A stretch of 64,000 nucleotides of DNA. Source: Magnolia sinica. Lineage: Eukaryota; Streptophyta; Magnoliopsida; Magnoliales; Magnoliaceae. A program made the position numbers and the translations under genes. Below, one piece after another: positions 34,744 to 45,906 of this stretch. Location of the stretch: positions 51,329,001 through 51,393,000 of the forward strand of contig NC_080578.1 in the NCBI RefSeq assembly GCF_029962835.1, in the 5' to 3' direction. The number at the start of each line of letters is the position of its first letter. Positions within the stretch are counted from its first letter, which is position 1. The notes below the pieces were generated by a model. The model saw nothing but the letters and a program-made list of their open reading frames with translations. It was not told the DNA's origin and ran no database searches.

Positions 34744-37700
34744 TGTCACACCCCAGACTCGGTAACCGGACTCACAAGGAACCCAATAGCCAGTTCTGGC
34801 CGCAACAGCCTCTGTAGTACCCTATTCTTGGCTCCTGAGGCAGGTTCCAATCCTGTGATCCTGCAAGGAGGATTTCTATAACTGTATAATCATTTTCAAT
34901 ATGAGCATACCCAAGATCACAGCAAGTATCCGAGAATAACAAACGCACACATCATAAAATTCACTATGAATTTGAACTTTTACAAGTTTTGATAAAGTCC
35001 AAAAGGACATACATAAGATAATAGAAGAAGAAAAGAAAAGTCCGTAACACCGGGGTCCTTAAGCTCAGCTCTAATTTAAGCTCTGCCGCTATGACACCTC
35101 CCTAGGGTCTCCTGCACGCATCAATCATGCATAAGCTTATAGAAGCTTAGAGGGTGGTGAAAGTATGTAACAATAGTGTGCTGAAGAATAATACGAGGTA
35201 CAGGAAGAGAAACATGCTCAATGACAATATCACCAGCCTTACCAAGGCTTGTCATGAATATGATGCAATGGTTACTGGGCGCCTTACCAAGGTGATGTAT
35301 AAAAGGGCTTATATAGCCAATCCAAATGCGATGCAAAGTGATGCTAGTGCTCATATCCAATCCACATATCAAATACATTTCCAATCACAAGGAAATCACC
35401 GAGGTCTATTACACTGCTGGAAGACTGCCCCTCTATAGACCCCGCACAGTCAAACGAGCATAAGAGACCTCACTACCTGCCTATGGACAGCCAATCACCA
35501 GCAAAGCCTGATGATAGCAGACCCATTTATGAGCTGGTCAGACTAAGCCTAGCAATGCCTCCTTACATCAGGTGAGTAAAGCCACACCCCTACCCAACCG
35601 ATTACACGATAGTGAGAGTCGCGGCTTAACGGTATAAGGCCCTCGTGCACTCATAGTTTCCACTTGGTCACGGTGTTGGGGAAGATCCTTGGTACCATGA
35701 AAGTTTTAAAAATTTCACCCTTGGGCATCCTATACACTCAGTATGCTTAAGTAATATTTCTAGTGTCCACACATACGGTCATCTATGAACGTCCTTGTGG
35801 AGGCAATGCCCTAGTGAAGCAAGGGCGGTATCATCATGAAATGTGATGCCATTGTATGAGTCATACATACAGATCATGCACAAGCTTCAGGCACTCAATG
35901 TGCACATGGGGAGAAACTCCATCCCTCAATGACCACCACACAATGCAATCAATTCACATGGATGATGTATATACATCACAATGATGTAAGTGTGTTACCT
36001 GTTGAATATATTCTTCCTTCCCAAGGAGGGACAAGGTCGAGATACATAGACAGGTACTCTAAGAAGAAGTGAAGTCCTCTAGTGGGGGCCCAATACTTTG
36101 GGGTAGCCCACAAGCTTAGAGGGTTATAAACCCAAGAAAGAAGCGGTCTTGATCAAGGGACCAAGGTGGGCCTTCAACCACCTATAGGAACCCTATGGGC
36201 CTTCCTTAGGGCTATCAAGGAGGACATCCAACCTCAATTGGGTCCCAAAAGGTAGCTCGCTACCTACACGTACATAAGGCAAAGCCCAGGGCCTAAACAA
36301 TCCTTTGCTTAGTGGGCCATACATTAAGACCAATACTTAGGCAACATGGTGGGCCCTTATACAAGGTTTCGGCCCAACCATAATTATCATGAGTCTACTC
36401 ATTATCGTGGGCCTAACGGGCAACCCATTATTCCAACATATGGGTGATTCTTATATTTAAAGCAAGTAAGTCGTGTCTTACATATCGGCCCAAGTATGGG
36501 TTTATTTTAATGGGCAAGCAAGGGCCCAACTACTTGAATAGTTTGGCCCATAAAACCTATCACAATGGCAAGATAAATATAGGCCCCAAGGGTCCAATGG
36601 GTCTATCAAAAGTTTCAAGACAATGGGCCTAGGAAAACCCAACAAATAACAAAGAAGACTAGTCCAATTAAAAAAAAAACCAATTATAATGGGCTTTAAG
36701 TATGCACAAATTAAGCCTAAAATTTAATTAAAAATAGGGCAACATATGTGTAATAATATCCCCAAATTTGGTGGACGAAGGTGCCCCAAAACATCCATTT
36801 ATGGGCAGCAACCATAGGCCTATTGTTGAAATTCCAGCCCTCCCATAATCTGGCATTGCTGGAAATTCAAAAATTAATTAAATTATATGTTTTAGTTCCT
36901 GGTGACCCATACATGTCATAGGGGAGTCCACCAGATGAAGGGAGTGGATTTAACACATAAATCAGATGGGCCATGCTGTTAGACTGGACGTCCAGTAGCA
37001 GCCTGATGGGCTAGGCGTCCCATGTGTAGGCAGCTCTATGAGCCTGGGTATTTGGCCCTAAAAACTCATCCAATGGGTTCCAATTGAATACTACTGAAGG
37101 GGAGGATTATCAAGTCCCCTATAGACCCCACATGGATGAACGGTGGAATATAAAATACATTAAGGTGGGCCCACAAAGTGGCCTGGACGGCTAGTCAAAG
37201 CTGGACACCCCAGCCTGGTGGGCCACTCCAGGCCGCACCACGGTCGGTACAGGGTCGTACTTCCATGAGTGGGCCACACCTCCACAAAATTTCATGATTT
37301 TTAGATAACTAGAAGTATTTTAATTAATTTAAAGAAAACAGTCTGTCTAGAAAATCTGTCTAACCTGGACGTCCCAACATGGTGGGCCGGTCCAACCCTT
37401 ATCACGGTGTACACAAGGGTCTGTTAGCCCCAAAAATTGGTAAGTGGCTCCTACCATGGGTGAACCACCTCTCTGTAAAGTGTCATGATTTTTGGATACT
37501 CAGAAGTATTTTAATTAAATTCAGAATTACAATCTGTACAGGGTGAAATGTTGCTGGAATTATAACTGTCCCTATGTTTGGGACCACATGGAGTGGGCCT
37601 GCACCCACCCAAACCCTTAAAAAATTAGGGGAAAAGGTGTCCCTACATCTAGACAACAAGTGGGGTCCACTAGGGTGGCCCACTTCTTTCAGAAATTCAT

Positions 37701-38810
37701 GTGAATATAGTGTTTTCTGCCATACTATATTGTTGAACTGTCTAGAAATTTCTGGACAGTTAGCCATCTTTGGCCCAACCCATGGGCCTCAAACATGGGA
37801 GGTAGGGTGTGGGACCCATACCACATCAAAGTGGGGTCTACACACTAAAAAAGCCCCTAAAGAAATTTGGATAAAGGACATGTAAATAGGTCTAAACAGT
37901 AGCTCAAAACACATGCTCTAACTAGGCCTTAAATCTGGACAGCAACATAGGTTATCCATATTTCAACCCATGCAAATAAATTAAAAGGGTCTATAGGCCC
38001 AATTCCTCATGTGGGGTCCACCATGATAGGTTCGTAAAATTTTGGACCCATCAGAGCCTCAAGCCTCCGTAAAAATCCATTTTAAAGGCCATCCAAACCA
38101 TGCATGCATGATTAGGCCTAGATGTCCAATTAAGGTGGGCTTGGACGTCCCATCTTGCTAGGGGCCCGAGATGTTACTAACCTACTTTGGTGGGCCACAC
38201 ATCATTAGAGAATGTACAAAAGAAGATAAGGGAAAGGAGGGAGAGAAGGAGTAAGATCGGCCATAGGTGCGAGGTCCCGCCACTAATAGACCACCCACAC
38301 CCAAATCCACACTATCACTATATCATACACTTACATGCAAGCCAAGATACATTAAAATAAAGTGCTAGATGGTAGAGATCACTTCCCCACATGCATGTAA
38401 AGGCCTAGGTGGCCCATGAGATGCAAGAAATAAGAGGATATCATCATGGTGGGTCCATAGAAAATGGTCCTCCATGGAATGGATTGTGAAGAATCTAGGC
38501 CCTTAGCCTGAATCCTAGGAACCATATAGGGCCTCCACCATGGATTGGTGGGCCCTACATGATTTCATGCATGTAGAAAAGAGAAAGGAAGAAAGGGAAG
38601 AAGAAGAAGGAGGAGAGATGAAGCCAAGAAGAGCACCCACCTCACAAGAACACTAAGAATCTTCTACCACTAGACTCCTTAGGCTCCAAGGTGCATAGAT
38701 CTAAGGTTGAAATATTTCTTCAAGGGTTAAATGAGAGGGGATTAAAGGGAAAAGGGGTTAGAATAATGGAGGGAGGTGGGATGGTTTGGCATTGCTAGGG
38801 AAAGAAGAGA

Positions 38811-38855
<45 letters not shown>

Positions 38856-39407
38856 GAGGGAAAAAGAGAAAGGGAGGGTTTTAAAGCAAGCAATCATTTC
38901 TCTCTTGCCTTGGTTAGAGAAGAGTGATGATTACAATAGGGAGTTAGAAACAATATTGTAGGGTTAACAGGCTTCTTAAGTTTGTGGGTGGTGTTTTAGA
39001 GAAGGTGGTGTAGGAATAGGGCCTAGGTAGTGTATGTGTGTGTAGTGTGTGTTGGAAATAGTGCCAAGAGATGGGACCTACTTATAAATCCATGTACAAT
39101 GTCCCTAGGTGGGCCACATGACCATGATTAAGGGCTTAGAAAATGAAATGCACACAACTTATGATCTACATGTCGGATGGACGGACAAGACGCAGCGTCA
39201 GAACCGCAATGATGAAGCGGACAAGACGGCACAGGTTTCGGCTCGATCCGAGTCAGGTCTACATGACCGGACTTAAGGATGACCGTAAACACTATCTGAG
39301 AGTCGTAGGTCAATGAGATTTGACCAGTAGGACCGTGGGACCACAAGAAATGAAATGCATACTCACACACACACATGCACATGTAGGAACTCGGATTGGG
39401 TCTTACA
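34744..39407 (-). mobile_element. Solo LTR, 4.66 kb, giant-LTR-related family
   Basis: Starts TGTCACACCCCAGACTCGG and ends TCGGATTGGGTCTTACA, with a perfect 5-bp target duplication TATGT (34,739-34,743 and 39,408-39,412). Its start and the stretch around 35,450-35,900 resemble the giant LTR at 10,290 and 11,690-12,150, so the families are related. A TATA-like block on minus (GGATTTATAAGTAGG) lies near 39,085. No gag or pol is present, as expected of a solo LTR from LTR-LTR recombination. A (GA)n run lies at 38,812-38,851. It is intact in outline. Confidence 0.85.
38812..38851. repeat. (GA)n microsatellite
   Basis: About 19 GA units within a purine-rich tract of the solo LTR. Confidence 0.9.
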
Positions 39408-39412
39408 TATGT

Positions 39413-39791
39413 GCTAGCTCATACTTTTGTCATATAGCAATTTTCTTATTTATTGGTAATTTCCATATTATAAAAGTGAGCTTTAAGCCCACATGGGCTC
39501 AAGTCCAATGGGCCTAATATAATAAAGGTTGCTTGTGCTACAGGATACATAATTTGGACCTTACATTCATTGGGTCATATCTCACTAACGGAGCGTCGGA
39601 TTGATATGCAGTTTTCACCACTGTGATCGCAACGACGACGCAGACCACATGATAGAGGTCTCAAGATCATCTAAAATAAATCACTTGGGTAAGTTTTCTA
39701 GGTGCACTAGGGTGTAGTGTATGGTCTATCAATAGTGCGAGTTAGGGCATGTGTGCACACGAGCGATGTTACGAAAGATTGGGATCCCACA
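39413..39791 (-). repeat. Giant-LTR family, 5' end of minus-strand LTR
   Basis: The reverse complement of about 14,535-14,900 (shared words such as GTGTAGTGTATGGTCTATCA). It ends GGGATCCCACA at the border with Athila. No gene. Confidence 0.8.
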
Positions 39792-39796
39792 ACATG

Positions 39797-40734
39797 TCTC
39801 TAGAGGGTCAGAGTATAGAGTCAAAAGATCTCTATCTTCTATGAAAGAGTCAATCATGTTAATGTCATGGGCATCGCCATCATCCTCAACTTGTTTGCTC
39901 ATATTAAAACAGATATTGAGCTCTAATGTCATACTTCTGAAAGGTAAACTCATAACTTCATTCATGCAATTAATTATTACATTTGATGTAGCAAGGAATG
40001 GGCGGCCAAGAATAACAGGAATTTGAGTCCTTATATCCATGATGGGTTGAGTATCTAAGATGATAAAATCTACTGGATAGTAGAATTTGTTATCCTGGAC
40101 CAACACATTCTTAATTATCCCTCTTGGTACACAAACTGATCAATCGACAAGTTGTAATGTGGTCCAAGTGGGTTTTAATTCACCTAGGCCCAGTTGTTCG
40201 TAGATTGAGTAAGGAATTAGATTTATGCTTGCCCTCAAGTTAAGAAGTATGTGTTCAATCTTGCAGTTCCCAATTACACAAGTGACGGCTGGGCTACCGG
40301 GACCCTTGTATTTTTACGACACATCTTGCTTGAGGATGACATTCACTTTTTCTGTCAGAAATATTTTCTTTTGAATACTCTACCACCTTTTGGTAGTGCA
40401 TAAATCTTTCATAAATTTGGCATATGAAGGAATTTGTTTAATAGCATCCAGAAGAGGGATTGTTTCAACACCTCTAGAATATCCTACGAGTTAGCTAGAG
40501 GTTTTGGTGCAATCAACCGTTGGGGAAATAGTACAATCAGCTTACTCTGCCGTTCCGGTTCTAATCCTTATGGAGCAGTGCTAGGTCTATCATTCTCATT
40601 TACATTCGTCCTTATCGGAATAGTTTTGTTAATTAGTTTTCCACTCCTAAGAGTGGTGATAGATTTAGCTTGCTCCATCCGATATAAAGAGATTGGATCA
40701 CTTATTTTATATTGCGGGTTAAGATTGGGGAGAG
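39797..40734 (-). pseudogene. Athila late gag and protease region
   Basis: Minus-strand blocks include the gag tail (AKSITTLRSGK), and the protease region with ASINLIPYSIYEQLGLGELK. Then come NKFYYPVDFIILDTQP, QIPVILGRPFLATSNVIINC and LELNICFN, all characteristic of Athila. The segment ends DPLETC at the giant-LTR insertion, where Athila normally continues toward RT. It lies between the SIRE element on the right and the giant LTR on the left. It is broken by several breaks. Confidence 0.88.
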
Positions 40735-43054
40735 TGAAATTGTGGTAATGACCGTTTTAGTTAAAGTGGGAATATCTCAATATGTCCTAGAGGGGGGTGA
40801 ATAGGACTTTTAAAAATTTTATAGTTATTTAAAATCCTATCACTCTAATCCTGAGTAACTATGCATGCACCAGGATTTCTTCAGAGTAACTCTAATGGCC
40901 TCCAAGCCAAATAGAGGATCCAATCATAAAACTAATTGAAAGATAAACAAGATGCAAATATAGTTTATGATGGATGTGATGTGTGTGAGATGTGATCAAG
41001 TATGAGAGTATTTAAGGAAATCACATAAGCAATGGAAGATAATAGCAATCTCAAACACAGTCATTTTTATAGTGGTTCGACTACTTGTCTACTCCACTTC
41101 CGGCGGATGCACTTAACCCTTGAGTGTACCGGATCTCACTAAAGGCGGTTTCACAACAAGTTCATCTCAAACCCGAGGTTTTAAATTAGGTTCACCTCTC
41201 ACCAATACAACCTATACTTAGGCTGATACATCATGTCTACACGACACAGTTTATGCTCCCATGAGCAAGGGTCAACACATAACACCTTACTTTTAAGCCC
41301 CACTAGCCAAGGATCCACACACGGAACCTAAAGGAGGTTTCACAACAGGTTCACCTCTAACTGGGGGTTTGAAACAGGTTCACCTCTAACCAGTTTATGT
41401 TGTCCACAGAGCAAGGATCAACACAAAGTATCCCTCCGTACACTCCTGTCAGAGGCCTCCTACGAGGACTTACAAGGGTTGAGAAACATCTTTGACCCAA
41501 TCCTAAGAAGGAATGATCTTAAGGGTCCTCTAGACTCTAGTGACTTACAGATAAGTAGATTATCCCCATTTAGCACGTTGATGAAGATCTCTTCCTTTGT
41601 TGATGAAGAATCTTTTACATCCTTGAACCACAACTCAGAAGATGTATCAATACATGGCGACGGGTTGGGTCAAGGTTATAATGGAATCCTATTTTATTGA
41701 ATATTTTCCTATAAGGGAGATAGAGTGATTCCAATCATCTATGCATTTAAGGCATCCCAGCTTAATGATTTGTCATTATGGTGGTATCTGTAAGATCCTT
41801 AAATGCGAAAGTTTATTCTCCAATCCACTATATTGAATGTCAATGATGAGGGTGGATTGGAGGATGAACTCCCATGAGAGAAAAGGCTTAGTGTATATGA
41901 TGTAAGGTTAAACACTCAAAAGCACTCTCTATTTTTCTCTCTCGAACAACCAAGGGCAAGCTCTCATTAAATAGGCAAAAGGTTCCAACGGATATAAACT
42001 GGTCACATTTTTTACAGAGTTCAATATCATTGAGTAGGGTCGATATCATCGAGCGTATACTCTCGATAGCATCAACTGACTGCTCGATGACACGAACTTA
42101 AATGTCAAATGCTTTTGAAACCTTTTACCAGCTGGTCGAGGAAATTGAATATGCGTCGATGTCATTGGATTTCGAACTCCGATTTTATCAACACAAGGTT
42201 CGATTCCTCGACATTTGAAAATGTGAGAGACTTGTCTTTGAAGATTTTTTCAGGAAACAGATGTGAACGAGCATCACTCGATATCATCGGAATTTGAATA
42301 TCGATGATATCGAGGGTAATGTCGATTCATCGATAATTCCAAGTAATTTTCCTATAAGATTGTTGGACAGTTTCTGTCCACTTATGATGACATCGATCAT
42401 GCCTCGATATGATCAATATTCGATTTTATTGAGTGACCCTTGATCTGAGAAAAATATCCTGAAAAACTTGCTGGATGTAAATGTGTCCAAATCCGATATC
42501 ATCGAAGGGCTTCCGATATCATCGAGATTTAAATTCCGAGGATATTGAGAAGCTCTTCGATATATCGAAGATTACATGATTTTCCTTGGCAGAACTTTGG
42601 ACACAACAGACTTGATGTCAATTTTATCAAGTCTACTCGATGGACTCGAGATTCAAATTTCGATGGATACATCGATAATTCTGTCAAGATATTTTTGTGG
42701 TTGCTAGACATCTTATATCCTTATTTCGATAATTTCAAGTGAGCTTCGAGGACATCGACAACAAGGTTCGATTTCATCAAACCACTTGTCGATAGATCGA
42801 CAAATGCAGAAAACTTAGAGATTTTTTTGAGTTTGAAAAGAGTTTTCTAACCATAATCCCTTAGGGTGTTCTAACCAATTTCAAGGGTTTTAATTACCCG
42901 GTGTTTTGGGACATGGGATGTGAGGCTCAAGATTTACCTGTGACGAGTTCGTGCACACATCTGGTTGAGGCAGTTACTTGATCAATCTTCCTATGGGGCT
43001 CCTCCATCTAGCTGACTCAATGCTCATGCTAATTGACAAACCAGGGTACTTTCA
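40735..43054 (-). repeat. SIRE-type Copia 3' LTR (family 1)
   Basis: 2,320 bp with the CCTAGAGGGGGGTGAATAGG block near the plus-strand start. U3 (about 42,000-42,800) carries some 15-20 variants of a near-palindrome CGATATCATCGA / CGATGATATCGA, directly upstream of a TATA-like CCTATTTAATGAG (minus, about 41,970). Confidence 0.92.
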
Positions 43055-43075
43055 ATCTCCCCCTTTGTCAATTAC
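43055..43075 (-). other. Polypurine tract of SIRE-type element
   Basis: The minus strand reads TTGACAAAGGGGGAGAT directly before the 3' LTR. Confidence 0.85.
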
Positions 43076-43883
43076 GTGATAAAACACCAAAACACCCTGG
43101 AACATCTTCTAGACGAACACCCTAAATTGTGAGTACATGAACTTTAAACAAATTTACAAAATATATCTTGTTTGCACACACACACATCAGTAGCTGCTCC
43201 CCCTAACATCAATCTCCCCTTGTCTCCTTGCAACTGCTCCCCCTAACACCTGCACCACCATCTAGAAACAGATACACACAATTTTCCTTTGGGGTGTGGA
43301 TTTGTTCTCCCCTATGTTGTGAGTCATTGGCAAAGGATATCATAACAGTTGATATTGACTGAAGTTGAAATGGTTTGAAGAACCAAAATGCAGGGAGCAT
43401 AATTATAACAGATAGATGTAAAATACATATCTCAAGACAGAAATCATGTATACATAGGAGATCAAGTAGAGCTATAAAGAAGGAAAGCAAGAATAAGATT
43501 CATAGTTGATATCATTCTTCCACGCAGACCAATAAGCAAGCCAAAATGGCAATAAGATATATGAGATGTAAACAGCCATAGGCCAAAATATCCACACACA
43601 CACACACACACACATATACACTGCCCAAGATTGACAGTAGTATGATTATTCATTCCATACCTAAATAAAAATCCAGCCCATCCATGGGCACCCAAAAATA
43701 ACCACCAGTACCTAGCCCATCCATGGGTATATACATATAAAAAAAAAAAAAGAACCTGTCAGACTGTGCAGGTTAGTATGCTATCACATACACTCATGGG
43801 ATCGTAGGGCATTCAAAAAGATACCAATGCCCATATGTTGATATAAGAGATGAGTGTATGTGATAGATCTCGGATGTCAGCAC
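43076..43883. other. SIRE-type element 3' untranslated region
   Basis: Non-coding, with 'TGCTCCCCCTAAC' blocks at about 43,194 and 43,225, a (CA)n run at about 43,591-43,612 and an oligo-A run at 43,740. No gene. Confidence 0.7.
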
Positions 43884-45132
43884 TAAGGCGGAGGAGCAGA
43901 GGAGGATGGTGCTTTATCATCGCGTTGGCAGGTGAGTAGATCCACCAATTGTTGCACCGTATGCTGCACTCCATTCACTAGTCGTTCCAAGACAGTGAAC
44001 CATGCATTCACGGACTCCTTTAGTTGGGTGACATCTCGCTATATTGCTCCAATCCTATCTTGATGAAGCTTGAACCTTTTGGCATGCCCAGGTTCAAATG
44101 AGGTGAAGCTTGCTGGGGCTCAAAAGGGTCACCCTCAGCCACTCCAGCGCCTTCAGCTGAAATGATGCCTGCACCACCTTCTCCTACTTCCTAAATTCCT
44201 TCTTTGACTTGGTCTTCTAAAAATTTGTGAAACTTCAAGTCCATCCTTCGAATATTATTCTTGTTGAAGTGTTGAAGGGGAAGTTCCGGATCATTAATTG
44301 TTGGAAAACCAATCACATTACATATAGTGTGAATGATCCAAGGATAGGGCAAGTGCACATCTCGAGACAAATGAATTGCATATACTAGCTGATGCATAAT
44401 TAGGGTCAGAAGGCAGATTTTGATCCCTGTAGCTACGGAGTAAACTATCATGGCCATGAACCCAGTGAGATCCAAACGATTGGTACTTCTAGGATATATA
44501 TTGGAGGCAAAGCTACCATGCAAGATATGATACCGAGGTTCCATGAACTTTGATTTTAGTGCATTAACTTGATATCAGAGGATATCACGACCATGACAGA
44601 GAAATTTGGTAACCATGGACCGGGTTTCAACGCTCTTAAGGTCCAAGTTCAGGAGGCTAACGGGTGATAATGTAAGCCCAAGAATGTTTGCAACCGCTGT
44701 AGGAGTAATCTCTATTGCATCACCATCAATAGAAACCATCATGGACGGAGGATCAGATACCGGCGAATGGCAAGACGCGAAGAAATTGTAGATCCGTTCA
44801 TAGTGACTGGGACCTCTAAAATTTAGTAGAGAAAGCCATCCAATTTCGGCTAGCAAGGGTTCTAGATTATAGGGTTGTAGGCATTCCTTGTCAACCCTTC
44901 TTTCAAAAACTAACTTCCGTCCAGTGTACTTTGCCAGTGCCGGATTCACTCTAGCAGGAGGAGGGGCCAGTATTTCAGATTGGGACCCGCCTCATGAAGT
45001 TTGTCGTGTTTGCTGGCGAGTGGAAGTCCCATGTTCAGTAGCTCTTGCTTGTTCCCATGGAGCAAGAACTTTTTGTCGGGAGGATCGTAAAGATTCTTTA
45101 GGGCCAGGCAATTTACCTTTTTCCTTCCCCAT
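43884..45132 (-). pseudogene. Extra ORF 3' of gag-pol in Copia element
   Basis: A region of about 415 codons beginning MGKEKGKLPGPKES at 45,132 and ending in SSSAPPP near 43,884. Basic Arg/Gln-rich N-tail. Then a globular part with EIGWLSLLNFRGPSHYERIY, VSIDGDAIEITPTAVANILG, a MVTKFLCHGR block and SRDVHLPYPWIIHTICNVIG. This has the layout of the plant 'putative transposon protein' domain (PF20167-like). After a short linker comes a helical, probably coiled-coil segment (VTQLKESVNAWFTVLERLV). It occupies the place where SIRE elements keep their env-like ORF, but I see no signal peptide or transmembrane segment. Size and layout match the extra ORF of the Tekay element at 27,745-28,977. It is broken by several breaks. 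Confidence 0.6.
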
Positions 45133-45384
45133 TTTTTGATACTCATAGAAAGGGATTTGAAGAGATCAGAGATAAAGGGGCAGAGTTTCGTTTGAAAATC
45201 AGGAAATACCCTAAAAATAGCAAGATGGAATCTTGATGTGAGAAGGAAATGGAAGGAGTATTACCATATTTGAGGAACATCTGGAACCCACCGATGATCC
45301 TTCGATTGAAGGGGACGGGTAGGGAGAAAGAAAATTGCTTTTTACAAGAAAAATGTGATTTTTCCCGCTCGACCGCCTTTTATC

Positions 45385-45575
45385 GGTCTCCATTCTTCGA
45401 TATTATCGAACATCATTTCGATGATATCGACGGACCCCATTCGATGTTATCGAGACTGTCTTCGATAACATTCTTGATCATGTGACTTCTCAGATTCCAA
45501 AGAGGCATCGATGATATCGATCCTTGGTCAATTTAATCGAGAATCCACATGATTTATCGACAAACATATCGAAGG
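45385..45575. repeat. Internal copy of the CGATATCATCGA motif cluster
   Basis: About eight variants of CGATGATATCGA/CGATATTATCGA within 190 bp, immediately upstream (minus strand) of the extra ORF. The same word dominates U3 of both LTRs. Confidence 0.75.
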
Positions 45576-45599
45576 TGTATATTTTTCATTTATTAGCAT

Positions 45600-45900
45600 A
45601 TCGACAACCTTTTACGTATAATAAAGTATTTCTTTATATCAACCAGTATACACAACAAAAATTTATAGAAGCATAGCATAATCCACAATTATAAACATCA
45701 AGATGTTTATATACAAAAAAAATTGTGGTGAGAAACCTCAGATGTATCATTAGGAGTTTAGCAAAAATTGCATCATTTCAGCAACTATCCAGATCTAGAT
45801 GCATGACCTGGATTGTTTTTCTATGCTTAATATTTCTAGGCATAAGCATCAACCTTTCCTTTACCTTTAATAACATAACAATGGTTATTTGTGCGAGAGC
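45600..45900. other. SIRE-type element, AT-rich non-coding stretch
   Basis: AT-rich sequence between the pol-side remnants and the extra ORF. No feature is recognised. Confidence 0.5.
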
Positions 45901-45906
45901 CCTTTA

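Larger units (their letters stand above)
10290..39791. mobile_element. Compound giant LTR: self-nested, with later insertions
   Basis: The block begins TGTCATGCCCC and ends GGGATCCCACA. It is flanked by 5-bp target duplications GCACG (10,285-10,289) and ACATG (39,792-39,796), each one base from the expected GCATG of the interrupted Athila sequence. Without its insertions it consists of one LTR on the minus strand (10,290-14,525 plus 33,990-34,743 and 39,413-39,791) that contains an opposite-strand LTR of the same family (14,527-19,671 plus 32,966-33,989). No gag or pol of this family is present, so both look like solo LTRs. A Tekay element and another solo LTR inserted later. Confidence 0.7.

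Noticed and set aside
38776-38961. An Arg/Glu-rich ORF.
   Set aside because: It is the translation of a (GA)n run inside a solo LTR.
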